A stretch of 64,000 nt of DNA from Karstenula rhodostoma CBS 690.94 (taxonomy: Eukaryota; Ascomycota; Dothideomycetes; Pleosporales; Didymosphaeriaceae). Positions 1-12,700 of the stretch are shown one piece after another. Positions within the stretch are counted from its first letter, which is position 1, and every line of letters begins with the position of its first letter. The translations under genes and the position numbers were made by a program. Location of the stretch: contig MU001508.1 of the NCBI GenBank assembly GCA_010093485.1, positions 1,316,051 to 1,380,050 of the forward strand, in the 5' to 3' direction. Below the pieces are notes generated by a model that had not been told where the DNA came from, ran no database searches, and saw only the letters and a program-made list of their open reading frames with translations.

Positions 1-1662
1 GGAACCAGCTGGAAGCTCTGCGATCCGGGTCTTCCAAAGCACCGAGCACGAAGCACGAAGCACGAAGCAAGCCCGTTGCTGCTCGTTCTCGCGGCCTTGT
101 TTGTTGTTGTCGGTGAAGTTTCCGCTCGTGTCGCACGATCCTGGTCTCTTGCAGCGCTCGACAGACAGCTGCTCGCCCTGCAGCGATTAATCACGGATCT
201 ATCCTCTTCAGGCTTCGAGCGACTTTGCTCCTCGTATTCAGTTCTGCCTGTTATCCTTTGATCTTTTCTGGCAGACGTCCTGGAAGTCTTCATCGTGCCA
301 GCGCTCAGCGTGTGGGCCATGGCCAAGGCGTGTCTTCGGAATACCGTAGTCGTCGCTGTCGTGAGAGGCATAGTCACAATCAATTTTCAATCTATCACGC
401 CCAAACCGTGGATATCGGACGGCTTATGAATACTTGCTCCTTGCAAAGACCGGGTCTGGATGCCCAGCGATGCCTCGTGGTCGGCCTTTGGCAGCCCGCG
501 GAGGATAGCCTCAGGGTCCACTGTACATCTGCAGTCGAGCACGTTATTTTTAGCACGTCTCCAGATCTGCTCATGGCCCTTGCATGAGCCCGTTCTCGCT
601 AACATATATTGTACGAACCACTGGCAGTGGTGAGGATGACAAGCTTTAATTTAAGGTTAATCTAGACTCCATCTCTACACGCCGTTTCGACATCGCCAAC
701 CTGGATCACCTTGCCAAACGAGGACCGCAGCTGCTTCGACAGATTGAGCTACTATTTTCAGCGTTCGGTACCTCGATAATATACATCCTCGCGGTCATAC
801 GAACGGTGGAGATGAAGTCTGCTGAGATTGTGGAGCTACTCCAACCACTTCCTGCTCGCCTGACACCCGAGTCCTATCCGAGGCTTCTAATTCAAGCATT
901 ACCTTCCAGGATCGTATATTCACCCAATTCCACCTCAATCTACCGTCCCAAGCGAACTCCCCACACGATGAAGCTGCGGACCGAGCAAGGTCCTGATTTG
1001 GCGCCGTGACAACACGCCTGGGTTACGACCATTGATCCACCACTTGACAAGCAATGCTCGACTCGCACAGGACCATGGTGCACCTTGCTTCTGTCCTGAA
1101 TGCGCCCAAGGACCAATTTCTGGATGAGGCTTTGCACTTTCGTTATCCTGGGTACACAAATGAAAAGGCGGTCATCTTCGGCACCCAGACGCCTGCACCA
1201 GGCTCTGTCTAGTCTGATTTCCGGGCAACAGATATCGAACCACTATGCAAGTGCTGCATGGCTGACCCCTAGCCGACTTGTCCAATACGAGTCCAACCGA
1301 TAGTATCTTCTGCGATATGGGCTAGATTCTATGTTCCGCATGGCAAGTAGCATCAGATATCATCGGAACACGAGTTCACCTGACGAGTCCCAACAGGCTC
1401 GATTCGCCGGGCTTGCCGTGTTGTATATTGACGGTGAAGCTTGGCGGCAGTTGACTCCTCGTAAGCATCCGATGGCACCATGCAATAGCAACAATGGGCT
1501 ACGTGCAGGACTCGACCGCGGTTGATGGCGCCGAGAACATGGTATTTAAGGACACTCATATCCCCCAAATTGATCATCTTCAACTTGCCTTCCATAGCCA
1601 GCTCGGTACTACTTTTAAGATCAGCAACTTTGCATTTCCCTCATCTATCCCACACATTCATC
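1..1662. other. No supportable gene; upstream region of the DUF4360 gene
   Basis: Short open frames exist on both strands, but none gives a recognisable domain, a convincing start, or a splice pattern that joins them. A TATA-like TATTTAA at about 1543-1549 lies 120 bases before the ATG of the next gene and is its likely core promoter. The stretch 640-1500 could be a decayed gene, but I could not identify it. Confidence 0.5.
46..68. repeat. Short tandem heptamer repeat
   Basis: The heptamer GCACGAA is repeated three times head to tail, followed by a partial copy. It is a small simple repeat with no visible function. Confidence 0.8.
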
Positions 1663-2377
1663 ATGAAGTGGCTCATTGCTTTCATTCCCGCCGTTCTGGC
1701 CGGCGTCATCCCCGGAAGCGCTCTTGGCGATGCTCCACCACCAGGCCAGGTAAAGTTTGCCCTCCTACTACTTCGTGCTATTGTTTATATGTTCAGGTTA
1801 CCATCGGAGATGTCACCTATGGAGGAACCGGATGCCCTCAGGGCACCTTGAGCGCCCAGCTCAACAAAGAAAAGACCCTTGTCACCATCATCTTCGACGC
1901 TTACATCGCCTCGATTGGCCCTGGCATCTCCGTCACCGAGCAGCGCAAGAACTGCCAGCTGAACATCGACATCCGGTACCCAGGAGGCTTCCAATACTCC
2001 GTCCTCAGTGCCGACTACCGCGGTTACGCCTCCATCGAGAAGGGCGTCACTGGCACTCTCAAGTCGACCTACTACTTCTCCGGCCAGACCGACCAGGTAC
2101 AGCATCCCACCCTCCTTACTGTTTCCAAGATGCTAACACAGAGCAGTCTACGACCGACTACACCTTCAGCGGCCCGTTGACAGGCGACTACTTGAAGCAC
2201 GACACTGCCGACTCTGTCTCGACCGTCTGGTCGCCCTGCGGCGCCCAAGGCCTGCTGAACATCAACTCTCAGGTGCGCCTGACGTCGACCAACACCAAGG
2301 CGACGGGCCTGCTCACCACCGACTCGACCGATCTCAAGTTCACCCAAGTCGCGTACGTCCAGTGGCAGAAGTGTTAG
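1663..2377 (+). CDS. Small secreted DUF4360 protein
   Basis: Spliced from three exons, 1663-1749, 1797-2096 and 2147-2377, giving 205 residues. Introns are 47 and 50 nt, start GTAAAG and GTACAG, and end in CAG; the second has a TGCTAAC branch-point match. Residues 1-20 form a signal peptide (MKWLIAFIPAVLAG). The mature part follows the DUF4360 pattern: a GTGCP motif near residue 40, an RKNCQL motif, and a late WSPCG motif before a beta-rich C-terminus. Family members are cysteine-containing secreted fungal proteins of about 200 residues with no known activity. The ATG is in frame with the signal peptide and follows a TATA-like element at a sensible distance. Function is unknown; the fold assignment is from motif recognition. 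Confidence 0.85.
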
Positions 2378-3010
2378 AAGTGAATGTAGAAGCTAAGTAT
2401 ATGAAGGCGTGAGTTGGATGACACGGCTGGGTGGAGGTCGGTGCTGGGGATTCGTCGGTGGAATGCATTTGATTTGGAAGACGTGCAGTGGAGGCAGTGC
2501 GAGTAGGGTAGGGTTAGATGCAATGTATGCCGCGGTCTTAAAACGCAGATGACCCGTTTGATTCGTGAGGTTTTTCTGGCTTCAAACTACACGGGAATTT
2601 TCTCGATGAGCCTCAGTTGTTCTTACACATTGGTTTCATCGGGCATTGCCGCTCTACGGGATGGCCGGTTCTTTGCATGGCGCGGACATTGGTTTATAAC
2701 TGCAGCAGTGCGGTAGGAAGCTTATCACGGCAAACACTGCTAAGTCAATCCGAGCTGTATGGTTTAGATGCCAGAACCGTACAGCATATGGAATTGACGG
2801 TTATCAGGATTATTTAGCAGAGATCTTGAGTTTCCCCCGTCGTCTGCAATGTGCTGTACATTTCCGAGCTAGCCCCAATCTGGTATCGTCACATGCAGGC
2901 GTGAGATTACCCCATGCGAGACACCTCGTCTTCTTCTGCATCGCCTTCAGGAACATCCAACTTCACCGTTTCCCGCCCCAGGCAACTATGTAGAAAACGT
3001 TCATATAAGC
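2378..3010. other. Intergenic, no gene seen
   Basis: This holds the 3' region of the DUF4360 gene and the upstream region of the HET gene. No open frame with coding character was found. Confidence 0.6.
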
Positions 3011-5236
3011 ATGTCGTCGGACAACCTACTATTATCGTCGACGTGGAGCTCGTTTTCGACCCAGAGCCCCGCCACAAGATTCAGCTCGACAACCTACGAG
3101 GTGCGACGCAGCCGGAGTCGTCGACGACGTTCAAGCGCCAGTGATTATGATCGTCGTTTTGCGAAGTTTGCCAGGACAAGCGTTAGTCCGTACCGTCAGA
3201 TCCCGGAGACGAAAGCTCTCTGCGATTCGTGCCATAGTTTGGATCTGAACCACGTTGTCACCTCTAGAAAACAAGTCACGTCAGTATTGGGGGAGTTTGT
3301 TGCTTACCTAAACTGGGATACAAATTCTAGGTGCACACTTTGCGCTTTCTTCAAGTCTATGCGTGTTCCTCACCCGCATCATGGCATATACAACGAGCAA
3401 GAGAATGCTTACCACCTCCGCGCATTCTCAGGCATGCGTTCATTTCGAGAATGTTTTATACGCCCCCCGAACAACAGGAAGATCAGCGGCTCGTCCGACA
3501 CCATTCTCGCCGTGGTGCCTAACGGTCTGTTCTCCGACTTGAAGAACCCAATCCAGCACTACGCGGACACGTTCGGATCCGTGGGCTACATACTACCCGT
3601 GGCCTATTCGTCCCTCTCCCCGTGGCTCACAGGCCGGCCCATAGACTCGCTTCGCATCAACCTCCCTCTCATCCAGGACTGGCTCCAGCATTGCAAGAAA
3701 AAGCACAGTTGTACAATGCGCTACTCGCGTCCCTCAAACCTCCTCATGATCGATTGCAAGACACTCGATATTGTCACCGCGCCGTCAAATTGTAACTACT
3801 TTGCCCTGAGCTACGTACGGGGGAAACCATCAACGCCCAACCCAGCTTCCGCCTCAGCGCAAGACCCAGCCCCGAGCACCCGCGATCTACTCCGCGCTGC
3901 CGCCCCCGTTGTCCGCGACGCGATCAAAGTAGTCCAAAGTCTCGGCTGGCGGTACCTCTGGGTGGACAAATACTGCATCCCGCAGGACGACCCCACGCTC
4001 AAGGGCGAGCAAATCGCAAAAATGGACCTCATCTACGAAGGCGCGTACTGCACCATTATAGCCGCAGCAGGATCCAGCGACCAAGCCGGGCTCCCCGGGG
4101 TCAGTGTTCCACGCCACGCGCAACCCTCCTTCACGCCCTCCGGACACGACGCGCACTTCGTATCTTCGTTACCGGACCCCCAAGTCGCGATCAAGACCTC
4201 AACATGGATGACGCGAGCCTGGACCTTCCAAGAAGCCTTCTGCTCGGCGCGCCGCCTCATCTTCACCCCACACCAAGTCTATTTCGAGTGCAAAGCCATG
4301 CACAGCTGCGAAGCAGTCGAGCTTCCACTCCCCTTACTCTCCGGCCCGCACGCGCGGCCCGTCCTCTTCCGCGACGAGTGGCTCACCGGCACGGACCGCT
4401 TCGGCGCCCTGAGCGCCTTCTGGGCCGCCGTAAAGGCGTACTCGCTGCGCTGCATGACGTTCGACTCGGATGCGCTCGCCGCGCTGGAAGGCATCCTGCG
4501 GAGGTTCCAGGCGAGCCCCGCGTTCGTGTATAATATATTTGGCATCCCGGTGGTGCTGGAGGAGGGCGCGAGGGGCGACAAAGACGCGCTGCTGGATGCG
4601 CGCCTGTTCGTTGCGGGGCTGGCATGGCTCCATGGCGGGGTGGCGCGACGCAGGACGCAGTTTCCCAGCTGGACGTGGGCAGGGTGGGAGGGCGGCGTGC
4701 AGCCGCTGCGCACGTTCGGGGGCGCGGGATATGCGAGCGATGTGCGGCTGTGGGTGGAGGGTGTGGATGGTGTCAAGTATCCGTGGGACATGTTCTGGGA
4801 GGGGTTCTGGCGGCCCGAGGGGAAAGCAAAGTGCTACGAACAATTTGGCTGCTTGCTCATCGAGGCGGACGTGTTCAAGGTGCAGCTTGTGCCGAGGATC
4901 TATCCACAGGGGCAGAGCACGTCGGCGGCGGCAGTGACGGCGGCAGTGGCGGCGAAGAGCGCTGCCTTCGACATGGTGAGTCCGTATCATTCCGCGACCA
5001 AGTACTCCTCCGTCGTATTGCCGGTGGGCATGTTAAACGAGACGAAGATCGCGACAGAGCTCTGGGATTGCATCGTGCTGGGCGCAAAGGCCAGAGGTGG
5101 GAATCCAGACATCATGCTCGTTCGGTGGGACGTGGACGTTGCGGAGAGGATCTGGGCAGGGACACTATGGCCGCATAAGAGCTATGGAGGGGCAGACTTT
5201 CCGCCGTGTTTGAGGAGGAGGTTTAAGTTGGCGTGA
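3011..5236 (+). CDS. HET-domain (heterokaryon incompatibility) protein
   Basis: A single 741-residue frame from an ATG. A cysteine-containing lead-in (CDSC near residue 72, then CTLC near residue 114) is typical upstream of HET domains. The HET domain follows: FALSYVRG near residue 263, WVDKYCIPQ near 317, and MTRAWTFQEAF near 401, with FEC behind it. HET proteins trigger cell death when unlike fungal strains fuse. No NACHT or repeat domain is attached. The first HET motif usually reads SYxWG; here the tryptophan is arginine (CGG). A possible 51-nt intron (GT at about 3279 to AG at 3331) keeps the frame either way; I read it unspliced because LGEFVAYL fits the family spacing better. The gene lies just left of the AT-rich island. 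Confidence 0.9.
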   Translation: MSSDNLLLSSTWSSFSTQSPATRFSSTTYEVRRSRSRRRRSSASDYDRRFAKFARTSVSPYRQIPETKALCDSCHSLDLNHVVTSRKQVTSVLGEFVAYLNWDTNSRCTLCAFFKSMRVPHPHHGIYNEQENAYHLRAFSGMRSFRECFIRPPNNRKISGSSDTILAVVPNGLFSDLKNPIQHYADTFGSVGYILPVAYSSLSPWLTGRPIDSLRINLPLIQDWLQHCKKKHSCTMRYSRPSNLLMIDCKTLDIVTAPSNCNYFALSYVRGKPSTPNPASASAQDPAPSTRDLLRAAAPVVRDAIKVVQSLGWRYLWVDKYCIPQDDPTLKGEQIAKMDLIYEGAYCTIIAAAGSSDQAGLPGVSVPRHAQPSFTPSGHDAHFVSSLPDPQVAIKTSTWMTRAWTFQEAFCSARRLIFTPHQVYFECKAMHSCEAVELPLPLLSGPHARPVLFRDEWLTGTDRFGALSAFWAAVKAYSLRCMTFDSDALAALEGILRRFQASPAFVYNIFGIPVVLEEGARGDKDALLDARLFVAGLAWLHGGVARRRTQFPSWTWAGWEGGVQPLRTFGGAGYASDVRLWVEGVDGVKYPWDMFWEGFWRPEGKAKCYEQFGCLLIEADVFKVQLVPRIYPQGQSTSAAAVTAAVAAKSAAFDMVSPYHSATKYSSVVLPVGMLNETKIATELWDCIVLGAKARGGNPDIMLVRWDVDVAERIWAGTLWPHKSYGGADFPPCLRRRFKLA

Positions 5237-5689
5237 AAGTACCACGTTCTGGTTCTAGAGTCCAATGGCATGTTCATATTAATGGTTCGCTATTGTTAGA
5301 AGTACGGTACGCGTTCAGATATTGGTAGACGAATGCATGTGCACGCGCTAGGACGACACCTAGAAACAGCCACCTTTCGGAGTCCTGGCTTCTGACCCAT
5401 AGATCCCCACCTCCCCTCTCCCCCGCCTGCGCTGCACTCAGCTGCTCTAATGCACCTCTAGTGGTAGCGCACCTACTTGGTGCGAACGAGCATCGCATCG
5501 GTTCCAACTACTAGCAAGATTCAAAGGCTCGGCGCAATCCCACGTCGCATAACGTAGAAGGCAATTAACTCTACACGTCTTCCAGGGATCGGGAGGACCA
5601 TATACCTGGAAGGGTTAGTGTGGTCAGACGTCCTGCCTGTGGGATTCTGTTTCCGCCCCCAACGTATATCATAGCTGGGGTTGGTCTAG
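5237..5689. other. Intergenic; transition to the AT-rich island
   Basis: No gene is visible. Base composition is normal up to about 5690, then switches abruptly to nearly pure A/T. Confidence 0.6.
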
Positions 5690-5815
5690 AGGAAAACTTT
5701 AGGTACTAGAAATAAGGTATAGTAGTCTAGAAATAAGACTATTATATACTATAATTTTTTTAAGTGTTATAAGTGGTAGTGAAATATTATAGAAGATATA
5801 GAGAAAAACTACTTA

Positions 5816-6036
5816 AATATAATACTTCGCGAGCTTGGGCAAGCCGCGGTAAAACTTAATAAAGGAACTTAGTAGGGTACTAAAATATAAATATTTTAAA
5901 TAGCTTAAAGGTTATAGGTTATTCTCCTCTAGTAGGCTTTTACCTATATAAAGGCTAGGCTAGATATATATATCTCTTATAATTAGATCTAAATTAGATA
6001 TACGCTAAGTAGTTATAGGGCGCTTATAATTTAGAG
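5816..6036 (-). mobile_element. RIP-mutated copy of the SINE-like repeat
   Basis: The reverse complement of the repeat at 33246-33491 aligns over the whole length, with differences nearly all C/T or G/A and one gap of about 20 bases. The core CGCGAGCTTGGGCAAGCCGC is unchanged, and the flanking sequence shows transitions only. The copy is 221 bases, below the roughly 400-bp length usually needed to trigger RIP in Neurospora, so it was probably mutated by spreading from the adjacent LTR element (inference). Confidence 0.85.
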
Positions 6037-6102
6037 TAAGTTAGTTAGCTACTAGTATTAAATATAGAGAAAAAACTATATTATAAAAAGTTTTTTAGGA
6101 GA

Positions 6103-6107
6103 GCTAT
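6103..6107. repeat. Left target-site duplication GCTAT of the LTR retrotransposon
   Basis: GCTAT directly abuts the left LTR and is repeated exactly at 14246-14250 after the right LTR. A 5-bp duplication is standard for Ty3/gypsy integrases. Confidence 0.85.
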
Positions 6108-6353
6108 TATAAGGCTAGGATATAGCTAAATAGGGTAAATACTCTTAGAATTAAATAAATAAAAGAAACTATATAAATTAAGACTAAACTTAAAATATTA
6201 AGATAGAAAGGATTCTAAAAAGGGACTCTCTATATACTAGATATTTAAGATCTACTAACTAATCTATATATAAGCTACTAGATAAGGCTTAAGCTTAAAG
6301 ATAAATAAATATTCTATAAGGGGATTTAACTTTAAGTTAAATTAACTCTTATA
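6108..6353 (-). repeat. 3' LTR (left on the + strand)
   Basis: 246 bp, begins TATAAGGCTAGG and ends ATTAACTCTTATA. It aligns end to end with 14000-14245; nearly all differences are transitions. Confidence 0.92.
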
Positions 6354-6365
6354 CTACCCCCCTTT
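6354..6365 (-). promoter_or_regulatory. Polypurine tract of the retrotransposon
   Basis: Read on the minus strand this is AAAGGGGGGTAG, directly 5' of the 3' LTR. It is the primer site for plus-strand DNA synthesis and fixes the element's orientation. The G run survived because it lacks the CpA/TpG context. Confidence 0.8.
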
Positions 6366-7589
6366 AAGTATAATCTAGAGTCTTAATAGTCCCTAAAAAC
6401 TATAAGAATACCTATATCTATAAAAAAAAAAAAAAAAAAAAATTAATTTAAAAAGAAAAAAATAAAAATAAAAAAAATATCCTTTATACTCTTAAAAAAT
6501 TTCTTATTAAACTTATATAGTTATAGACTAGATTAGAGTATCCTATTCTAGTATAATTATATAAGGCTTTATAATTTCCTATATAAAAATACCTTTATTT
6601 AGAATTTTTCTAAGTAGTTAGTTATATACTATTATATATATATTATATAGGGTTCCCTAATCCTATAAGAAAAAGTTAAGATCTAGTTTAAAACCTTAAA
6701 TTCCTTATTATAATTAAAGGCTTAAAGTACTTAATATATAAAACTTAATTCTTTATAATACTAAAAAATATAAGGTAAGTATATCTTATAAATACTAAAT
6801 AGGTTATTTAGATTAAGCTACTATACTAACTAGCCTATTTTTAGGTAATCCTTTATTAACTACCTATTTTAATAGGTATATTATCTTTAGAATTACTATT
6901 TAAAAATACTTTATTAAGGGTAGCTTTCTTTTAAGTATCTAAGTACTTAGGGGGCCTAGCTACTTAAGGATTAGTATTATAAAAGTTATCTACTAGTTTT
7001 AGAATATTTCTAAAGTTAAATACTAAATACTATATATTATCTAAGTTATAGCTTTACTATACTACTTAGTACTAGAGTTTTTTCTAACTTAGTTAGCTAT
7101 TATAAATAAGTAATACCTTTTACTTAAGGGTATTATTAACTTTAATTAGTAGTTCCTATAGTTAGTATTATCTAAAAAGTAGATTATTAGATACTTTCTA
7201 AAGATAGTCTATATAAAATACTAAATAAACTTTTATATATAATAGTAATTTAAATTTATAGAATAATCCTTTTATTTCTATAATATAGTATAGACTATAT
7301 ATTTACTTATTAAGCTTAATAGAGGAATATAATATTAAAAAGCCTTTTAGAGTAATATAAATAAAGTTACTAATAATAAAATTAAGTAGTTAATAATATT
7401 TATTAACTTATTTTACTATTAAGTTTTATACTATAATAAAATTCTAATAGGCCTAATTATAGACCTAAATAATAGCTTTAAGGTAAGTAGTAATAAATTT
7501 ATAGACTTATTTAGAGCTAATATTATTAGGGGAGTCTTTAGGTAATCTAATTCTATTTTTTTAGTTCTAAAAGACTTTAACTTTATAAT

Positions 7590-7900
7590 TAAACTTAATT
7601 TTATATAGAGAGAAATTAGTAGATTTATTAGGTAAAGAGGCTTATATCTAGTCTATTAAAGGGAGTAGATCTAATTAGTTATTCTAAAATTTATTAATAA
7701 ATAAATAGAGATACTAGTTAATATACTTATTATATATCTTAATTTAGCTATCTATTTAAATATAACTTATAGATATAAATTTCTACTATATACCTATAAA
7801 ATAATATAGTTTACTAGTAAAATTAAAAGTAAACTATAGCCCTTAATCTAATATAATAGATTTAGGGATACTAAAGATCCTCTAGATATACTAGTAGTAA
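7590..7900 (-). pseudogene. Integrase remnant of the gypsy element
   Basis: On the minus strand, one frame starting near 7764 reads HIQTDSQTE-like residues (as written YI*IDS*IK), then an NKYINQYL-like stretch and DLLPLIDQIQASLPNKST. This is the C-terminal half of the gypsy integrase core, with its TDGQTE and LP..S motifs. A DRGS-like motif (read SRGSLVS) lies just upstream near 7880 in another frame, so there is also a frameshift or indel. Several TAA/TAG codons replace glutamine or tryptophan. Confidence 0.85.
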
Positions 7901-9149
7901 AAAAAGGTAGCCTATTCTATAATAATTATCTTATAGTATAGTAGTAAAAAGGTATATTTACTTAGATAGTATATATAAACTATAATATTATTAAAGCCCT
8001 TTTAGTTTAGTAAAAAGCTTTTAAAGTCTATAAAGATATTTTACTATATAGCCTCTAGAATAGGTAGTAATTAGAGTAGGCCTAGCTTTTTATTATAAGG
8101 GGGCTTAGTCTAGTAGTAAATCTTATAATTTTATATAAACTATTTAATATTTATATATATATAACTCTAATAGTATAATTTCTAAATAAGTTTATAGGTC
8201 TTTTTAGTACTAGGGTATATAGTTATTTAGTAGAAGTAAACTATATTAATAAGAATTATTTAAAACTAACTAGTTTTAGAAATAACTAGATAGTCTTAAT
8301 ATAAAAGAAGTCTAAAAAATATTCTATTATACTTATTATTTAGTTTAGAAATAGCCTTTTAAAGTAGTTTTAAAATTAGGTTAGTATAATTTACTTTAAG
8401 TAAGTAGTCTACTAGTATAATAGAAGAGTTTTATAATTTAGCCTCCTTACTCTATTAATTTAGCTTAATAGTAGTAACTAATACTACTATTTTATAGTCC
8501 TTATTATTAGTATTATTATTAGTAATATCTTATTATTAGGGGAAAAAGTATATTATATAGGCTAATTTAGCTTTTACTTTCTATATAACTAGTTCTTTCT
8601 ATTTCTATAATAGTATATTAGCTATAATATTTATAAATCTAGAATAAAATATAATTATATAGTTATACTAAAATAATACTTCTAACTAATAAGTCTAGTA
8701 AAATATAAGTTCTTACTTTATAGAGAAGTATTTAAGTATATAATAATCTATAATAATAGTAAATAGCTTTTCTAACTATAGACTAATAAGCTAGATATAC
8801 TATATATATAACCTATCTATAATAGTAAGTATTTCTTTATTATAAATATTATAATTTATTTTTACTAGTTTTATTTTATATAAGTAGAAACTAAAAAGTT
8901 TCTAAATTTTATTATTTTATATTTATAAAATAGCTTTTATAATAATACTATTACTAGTATTAGTCTCTATCTATATTTTATAGTAGGGGGAGTACTATAT
9001 AATAAGATTATTTAAATAGAGAAGGTCCTTTATAGTTTAAAAAGTAGTATATTCTTTATTTTTAAACTTATACTAGATATCTTTTTTAGTTAGTTTAGTA
9101 AGGGATTAAATAATATATCTATAGTTTTTAAGGTAAGCCTAATAGTAAT

Positions 9150-9790
9150 TATAGAATTTTAAAAAGAATTAGAGGGTATAGAGGCTAGTAAGCTCTTTTT
9201 AGTCCTATATTATAGTTTCCTTTTTAGGGTCCTTATAGATCCTATTAGTAGTAATAATAAAACCTAGAAATTTAATTTCTTAAATAGTAAATTTACTTTT
9301 CTTAATATTATAATAGAGGTAGTACTCTTTTAGCTATTTAATAATTTTAGATATATAAGCTTTATACTCTAGGGGGTCCTTAGAGTAGATAAAAATATTA
9401 TTAATATAAACTATATAAATTAAGTTAATTATATTAGCTAGAATTATATTAATAAAGTATTAGAATAATACTAGTCTATTAGTTATATTAAAAGAAAGAA
9501 TATTATATTTAAAGTTACTATATTAAATTTAAAATATAGAGAGGTTAAAGGTATATTTAATAAGTTATATATAATAAAAGACTTATTATAGGTCTAGTTT
9601 AGTAAATATATATACCTTAGATAAGTATATAAGAGTTTCCTTTAATAATAGTATAAAAGTAATATCCTTTTTAGTAATACTATTAAACCTTTTATAATTA
9701 ATATAAAGATACTATTCTTCTTTAAATTTCTTTATATATAAGATAGGAGAGGTAAAGCTAGTATTACTAAAGGAGATAAACCCTTTTTTT
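9150..9790 (-). pseudogene. Reverse transcriptase remnant of the gypsy element
   Basis: Minus-strand reading starts KKGFISPSNTSFTSPIL near 9788, matching the N-terminal RT motif, and continues with INYKRFN and FTKLDL. Near 9412 it reads IVYINNIFIYSKDPLEYK, where the catalytic YxDD box has become YINN by two GAC/GAT to AAT changes, as RIP would do. KSKF and EIKFLGF motifs follow. At least eight in-frame stops are present. Confidence 0.92.
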
Positions 9791-12700
9791 ACTATATTTT
9801 AAATATATAGGTATAGTAATTCTAACTTATTAAGGGATATAGAATATAGTAGGGAGGTCTTTAAAATACTAATATTTTTAATAAAAATAATATTATAGTT
9901 AATACTTTTCTATTATAGGGGTAAGGTATTTACCTTTTATTTACTAAAGTAAGAAATATCTATCCCTACTTATCTATAGTAGAAAAGTTTAGCTTTAAGT
10001 TCTACTAGTAGCTATTTTTAAAACTTTTCTAAAAAGTTAGCTATAGCTTTCTTTTTATAATACTTAGCTTCTATAAGTTTAAATAACTTATATTAACTAA
10101 TAAAACTAATCTCTATACCTTATATACTAACTATAAATACTATAATAGAGATAGTTAAAATATTAATACTAACCTTAAAAAGCTATTTCCTTATTAGTAT
10201 TTAATATTTAGAGGGTTCCTTTAGAGGTAATAGCCCTAAATTAGATAGTACTTTATTTATTTTATATAAATCTTCCTTATATTAAAGCTACTCTATAAGG
10301 TAGAAAATAGTAATAACTTAGTTTTTTAGATAGTTTTTTAGTTTAATCTTTAGCTTTTATAAGAGTTTCTTAGTAGCTTATTTACTAGGGTCTTTAATAG
10401 AATTAGGCTTAGTAGAGGTAATTAATTCCCTTAATAATAATTTATTATTATATAGTAACTTATTATTATATTTATATACTAGGGTATTATTCTTAATATT
10501 AGACTTAGCTAATTACTAATTCTTATTTTTAAACTCTAGTAATTTAGTTTTATTACTATCCTTATTTAAAAATATATAATATACTATAATAAAGTCCTTA
10601 TCTAGGATAGACTCTACTAAAAATAGTTAATAATTACTATAGTTCTAAGGGGTAGTTTATACTAGAGAAATAGATAATATTATAAACTCTATAGAGATTT
10701 TAAACTCCTTTATAGGGGAGTATTCCCTATAGAGTAATTATACTTATTAAAATTAAATATCCTTCTTTTTAAAGTTAGTATTCTATTAGTTAATATTAAA
10801 CTAGTATTCTTTATTAACTAATAGAAGTAGGTAGTATAGTATTATAAGTAGAGTAATAACCTATAATAGTATATTATCTAGCTATATTAAGTACTAATTA
10901 TAATAATTAATTAGTATTTTAGTATTCTTAAAGAATTTTTATTCTATAATAAGGTTATAGTCTCCTATTTTATATAGAATAAACTATATAATTATAGAAT
11001 ATCTATTAATATTAAGTACTACTTAAAAGTAGTAATTAACTAAGGTAGCCTTCTTACTAGTAAAACTCTTAAGAGGAATTAGGTATTTAAACTATATTAA
11101 CTTAATACTAAGTTAGTACTTTAGTACTTTCTCTAGCTATAAAGTAATAAGATTATATATAGATATACTAAAATTAATAAGGCTATATATATAAATTTTA
11201 TATCTATTATTTTAAAATATTATAAAAAGTATAAAAGGTATTCCTCTAAATAAGTTAGGGATTTAAATACTTTTAGGGTTAGTATAATACTTCTTAGGGT
11301 AGAATATTAACTTCTATAAATTAATTAGTTTTATATTTACTACTTCTATTAGAGGTACTAGTCTAGAATTAACTAGTATTTTTAGTTTTCTAATTTAAAG
11401 TTTAACTTAGAGTCTTTATTAGAGGTATATTTATTATTAGATTCTAAAAAAAAATAAGTTTTATTCTTTTCTTAAACCTTTATAATAGTAGCGATAGTAT
11501 ACCTATTATAGGATTTAATAGGATAATTATAGTAAATATAGTTTTTAGAAAAATAGTTATAATATACCTAATTTTTATAATACTATTCTCTAGAATATCT
11601 ATATTTAGAATTAGTAGATTAGTACTTTAGAGCTAATTCTATTATAGTATCTTTAGGTAGTCCTATAATATAATAAGGGACTAAAGTAACTATTTATAAT
11701 AAAAACTCCTTATAATAATATAAGATAAAGGAAGTAAGTTAGTTATAATTAACCTAATAGTTATACTTAAAGACTTTATATAGCTTATAAATAATAGTAT
11801 AAAATTTATTATAATTTATAGTAGAGTTAATAGTATTCTAGATAAACTAGTTAGTAAATTTTATATAGAGTTTTTTATAGAGTATTTCTTTAAAATTATT
11901 AGAATAAAACCTAGTCTAGTTTATAAATATATTATACTATATAATAAATAAGTTTATATCTCCTCTAGATAGAAGTGTTATCTTCTAGAAGTTAGTATAA
12001 GTATTAATATTCTAGTTTAGTAATATAAATATAGCTTAGAGGTAGTTATATAAACCTATAAGAGATATAGTTAATTACTACTATTTCTAGATATTAAAAA
12101 TTTTAAAGGTATAGCCTTTTAGTTATATATTAATATAATTAGTAATAGCTATAATATATTCTTTAGGAATATCTTATTAAAAGTAGTTTATATTAGACTT
12201 AATCTTAACCTCTAATAAATAGAACTATAGCTTAAACTAAGTCTTATTACTATTAAATTTATTAAGGTCTAGAACTTTAGAGAATAGGTATTTACTCTAG
12301 TAAGCTTAGTACTTTATATAGTAAAAGTTTAGTACTTTATAAAAAAGTTTATTAGGGGTATTTACTTTTAGAATATATTAACTTATAGTAAAATAGTCTA
12401 TACTTTACTAACTATTTATTTTTAAAGTAACTAGTTTAATATTATATTTAATAATAGATACTAGTTTAGTAGGGGAAATACTAAACTAGTAGAGTAACTT
12501 AAAACTATTATTATTATCTAAGTTACTAATTATTATTTATATTAGTTAATTCTTAGTTTTAATAATTTTTTTTAGTTCTATAATCTTAGTTTATAAATAA
12601 CTATTTTCCTTCTAAGTCTATATCTAGAAGTCTATTATAATATTAATTTTATTATTTAAATTAGTATTTTACTAGACTAGCTTTTATTACTAGTCCTATA

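Noticed and set aside
3279..3331. Possible 51-nt intron in the HET gene
   Set aside because: The donor GTCAGT is weak, the frame is open through it, and the retained residues fit the spacing between the cysteine motifs of the family.
4334..4990. Long minus-strand frame inside the HET gene
   Set aside because: Antisense shadow of the HET coding sequence in GC-rich codons; His/Arg/Pro-rich and without domain.
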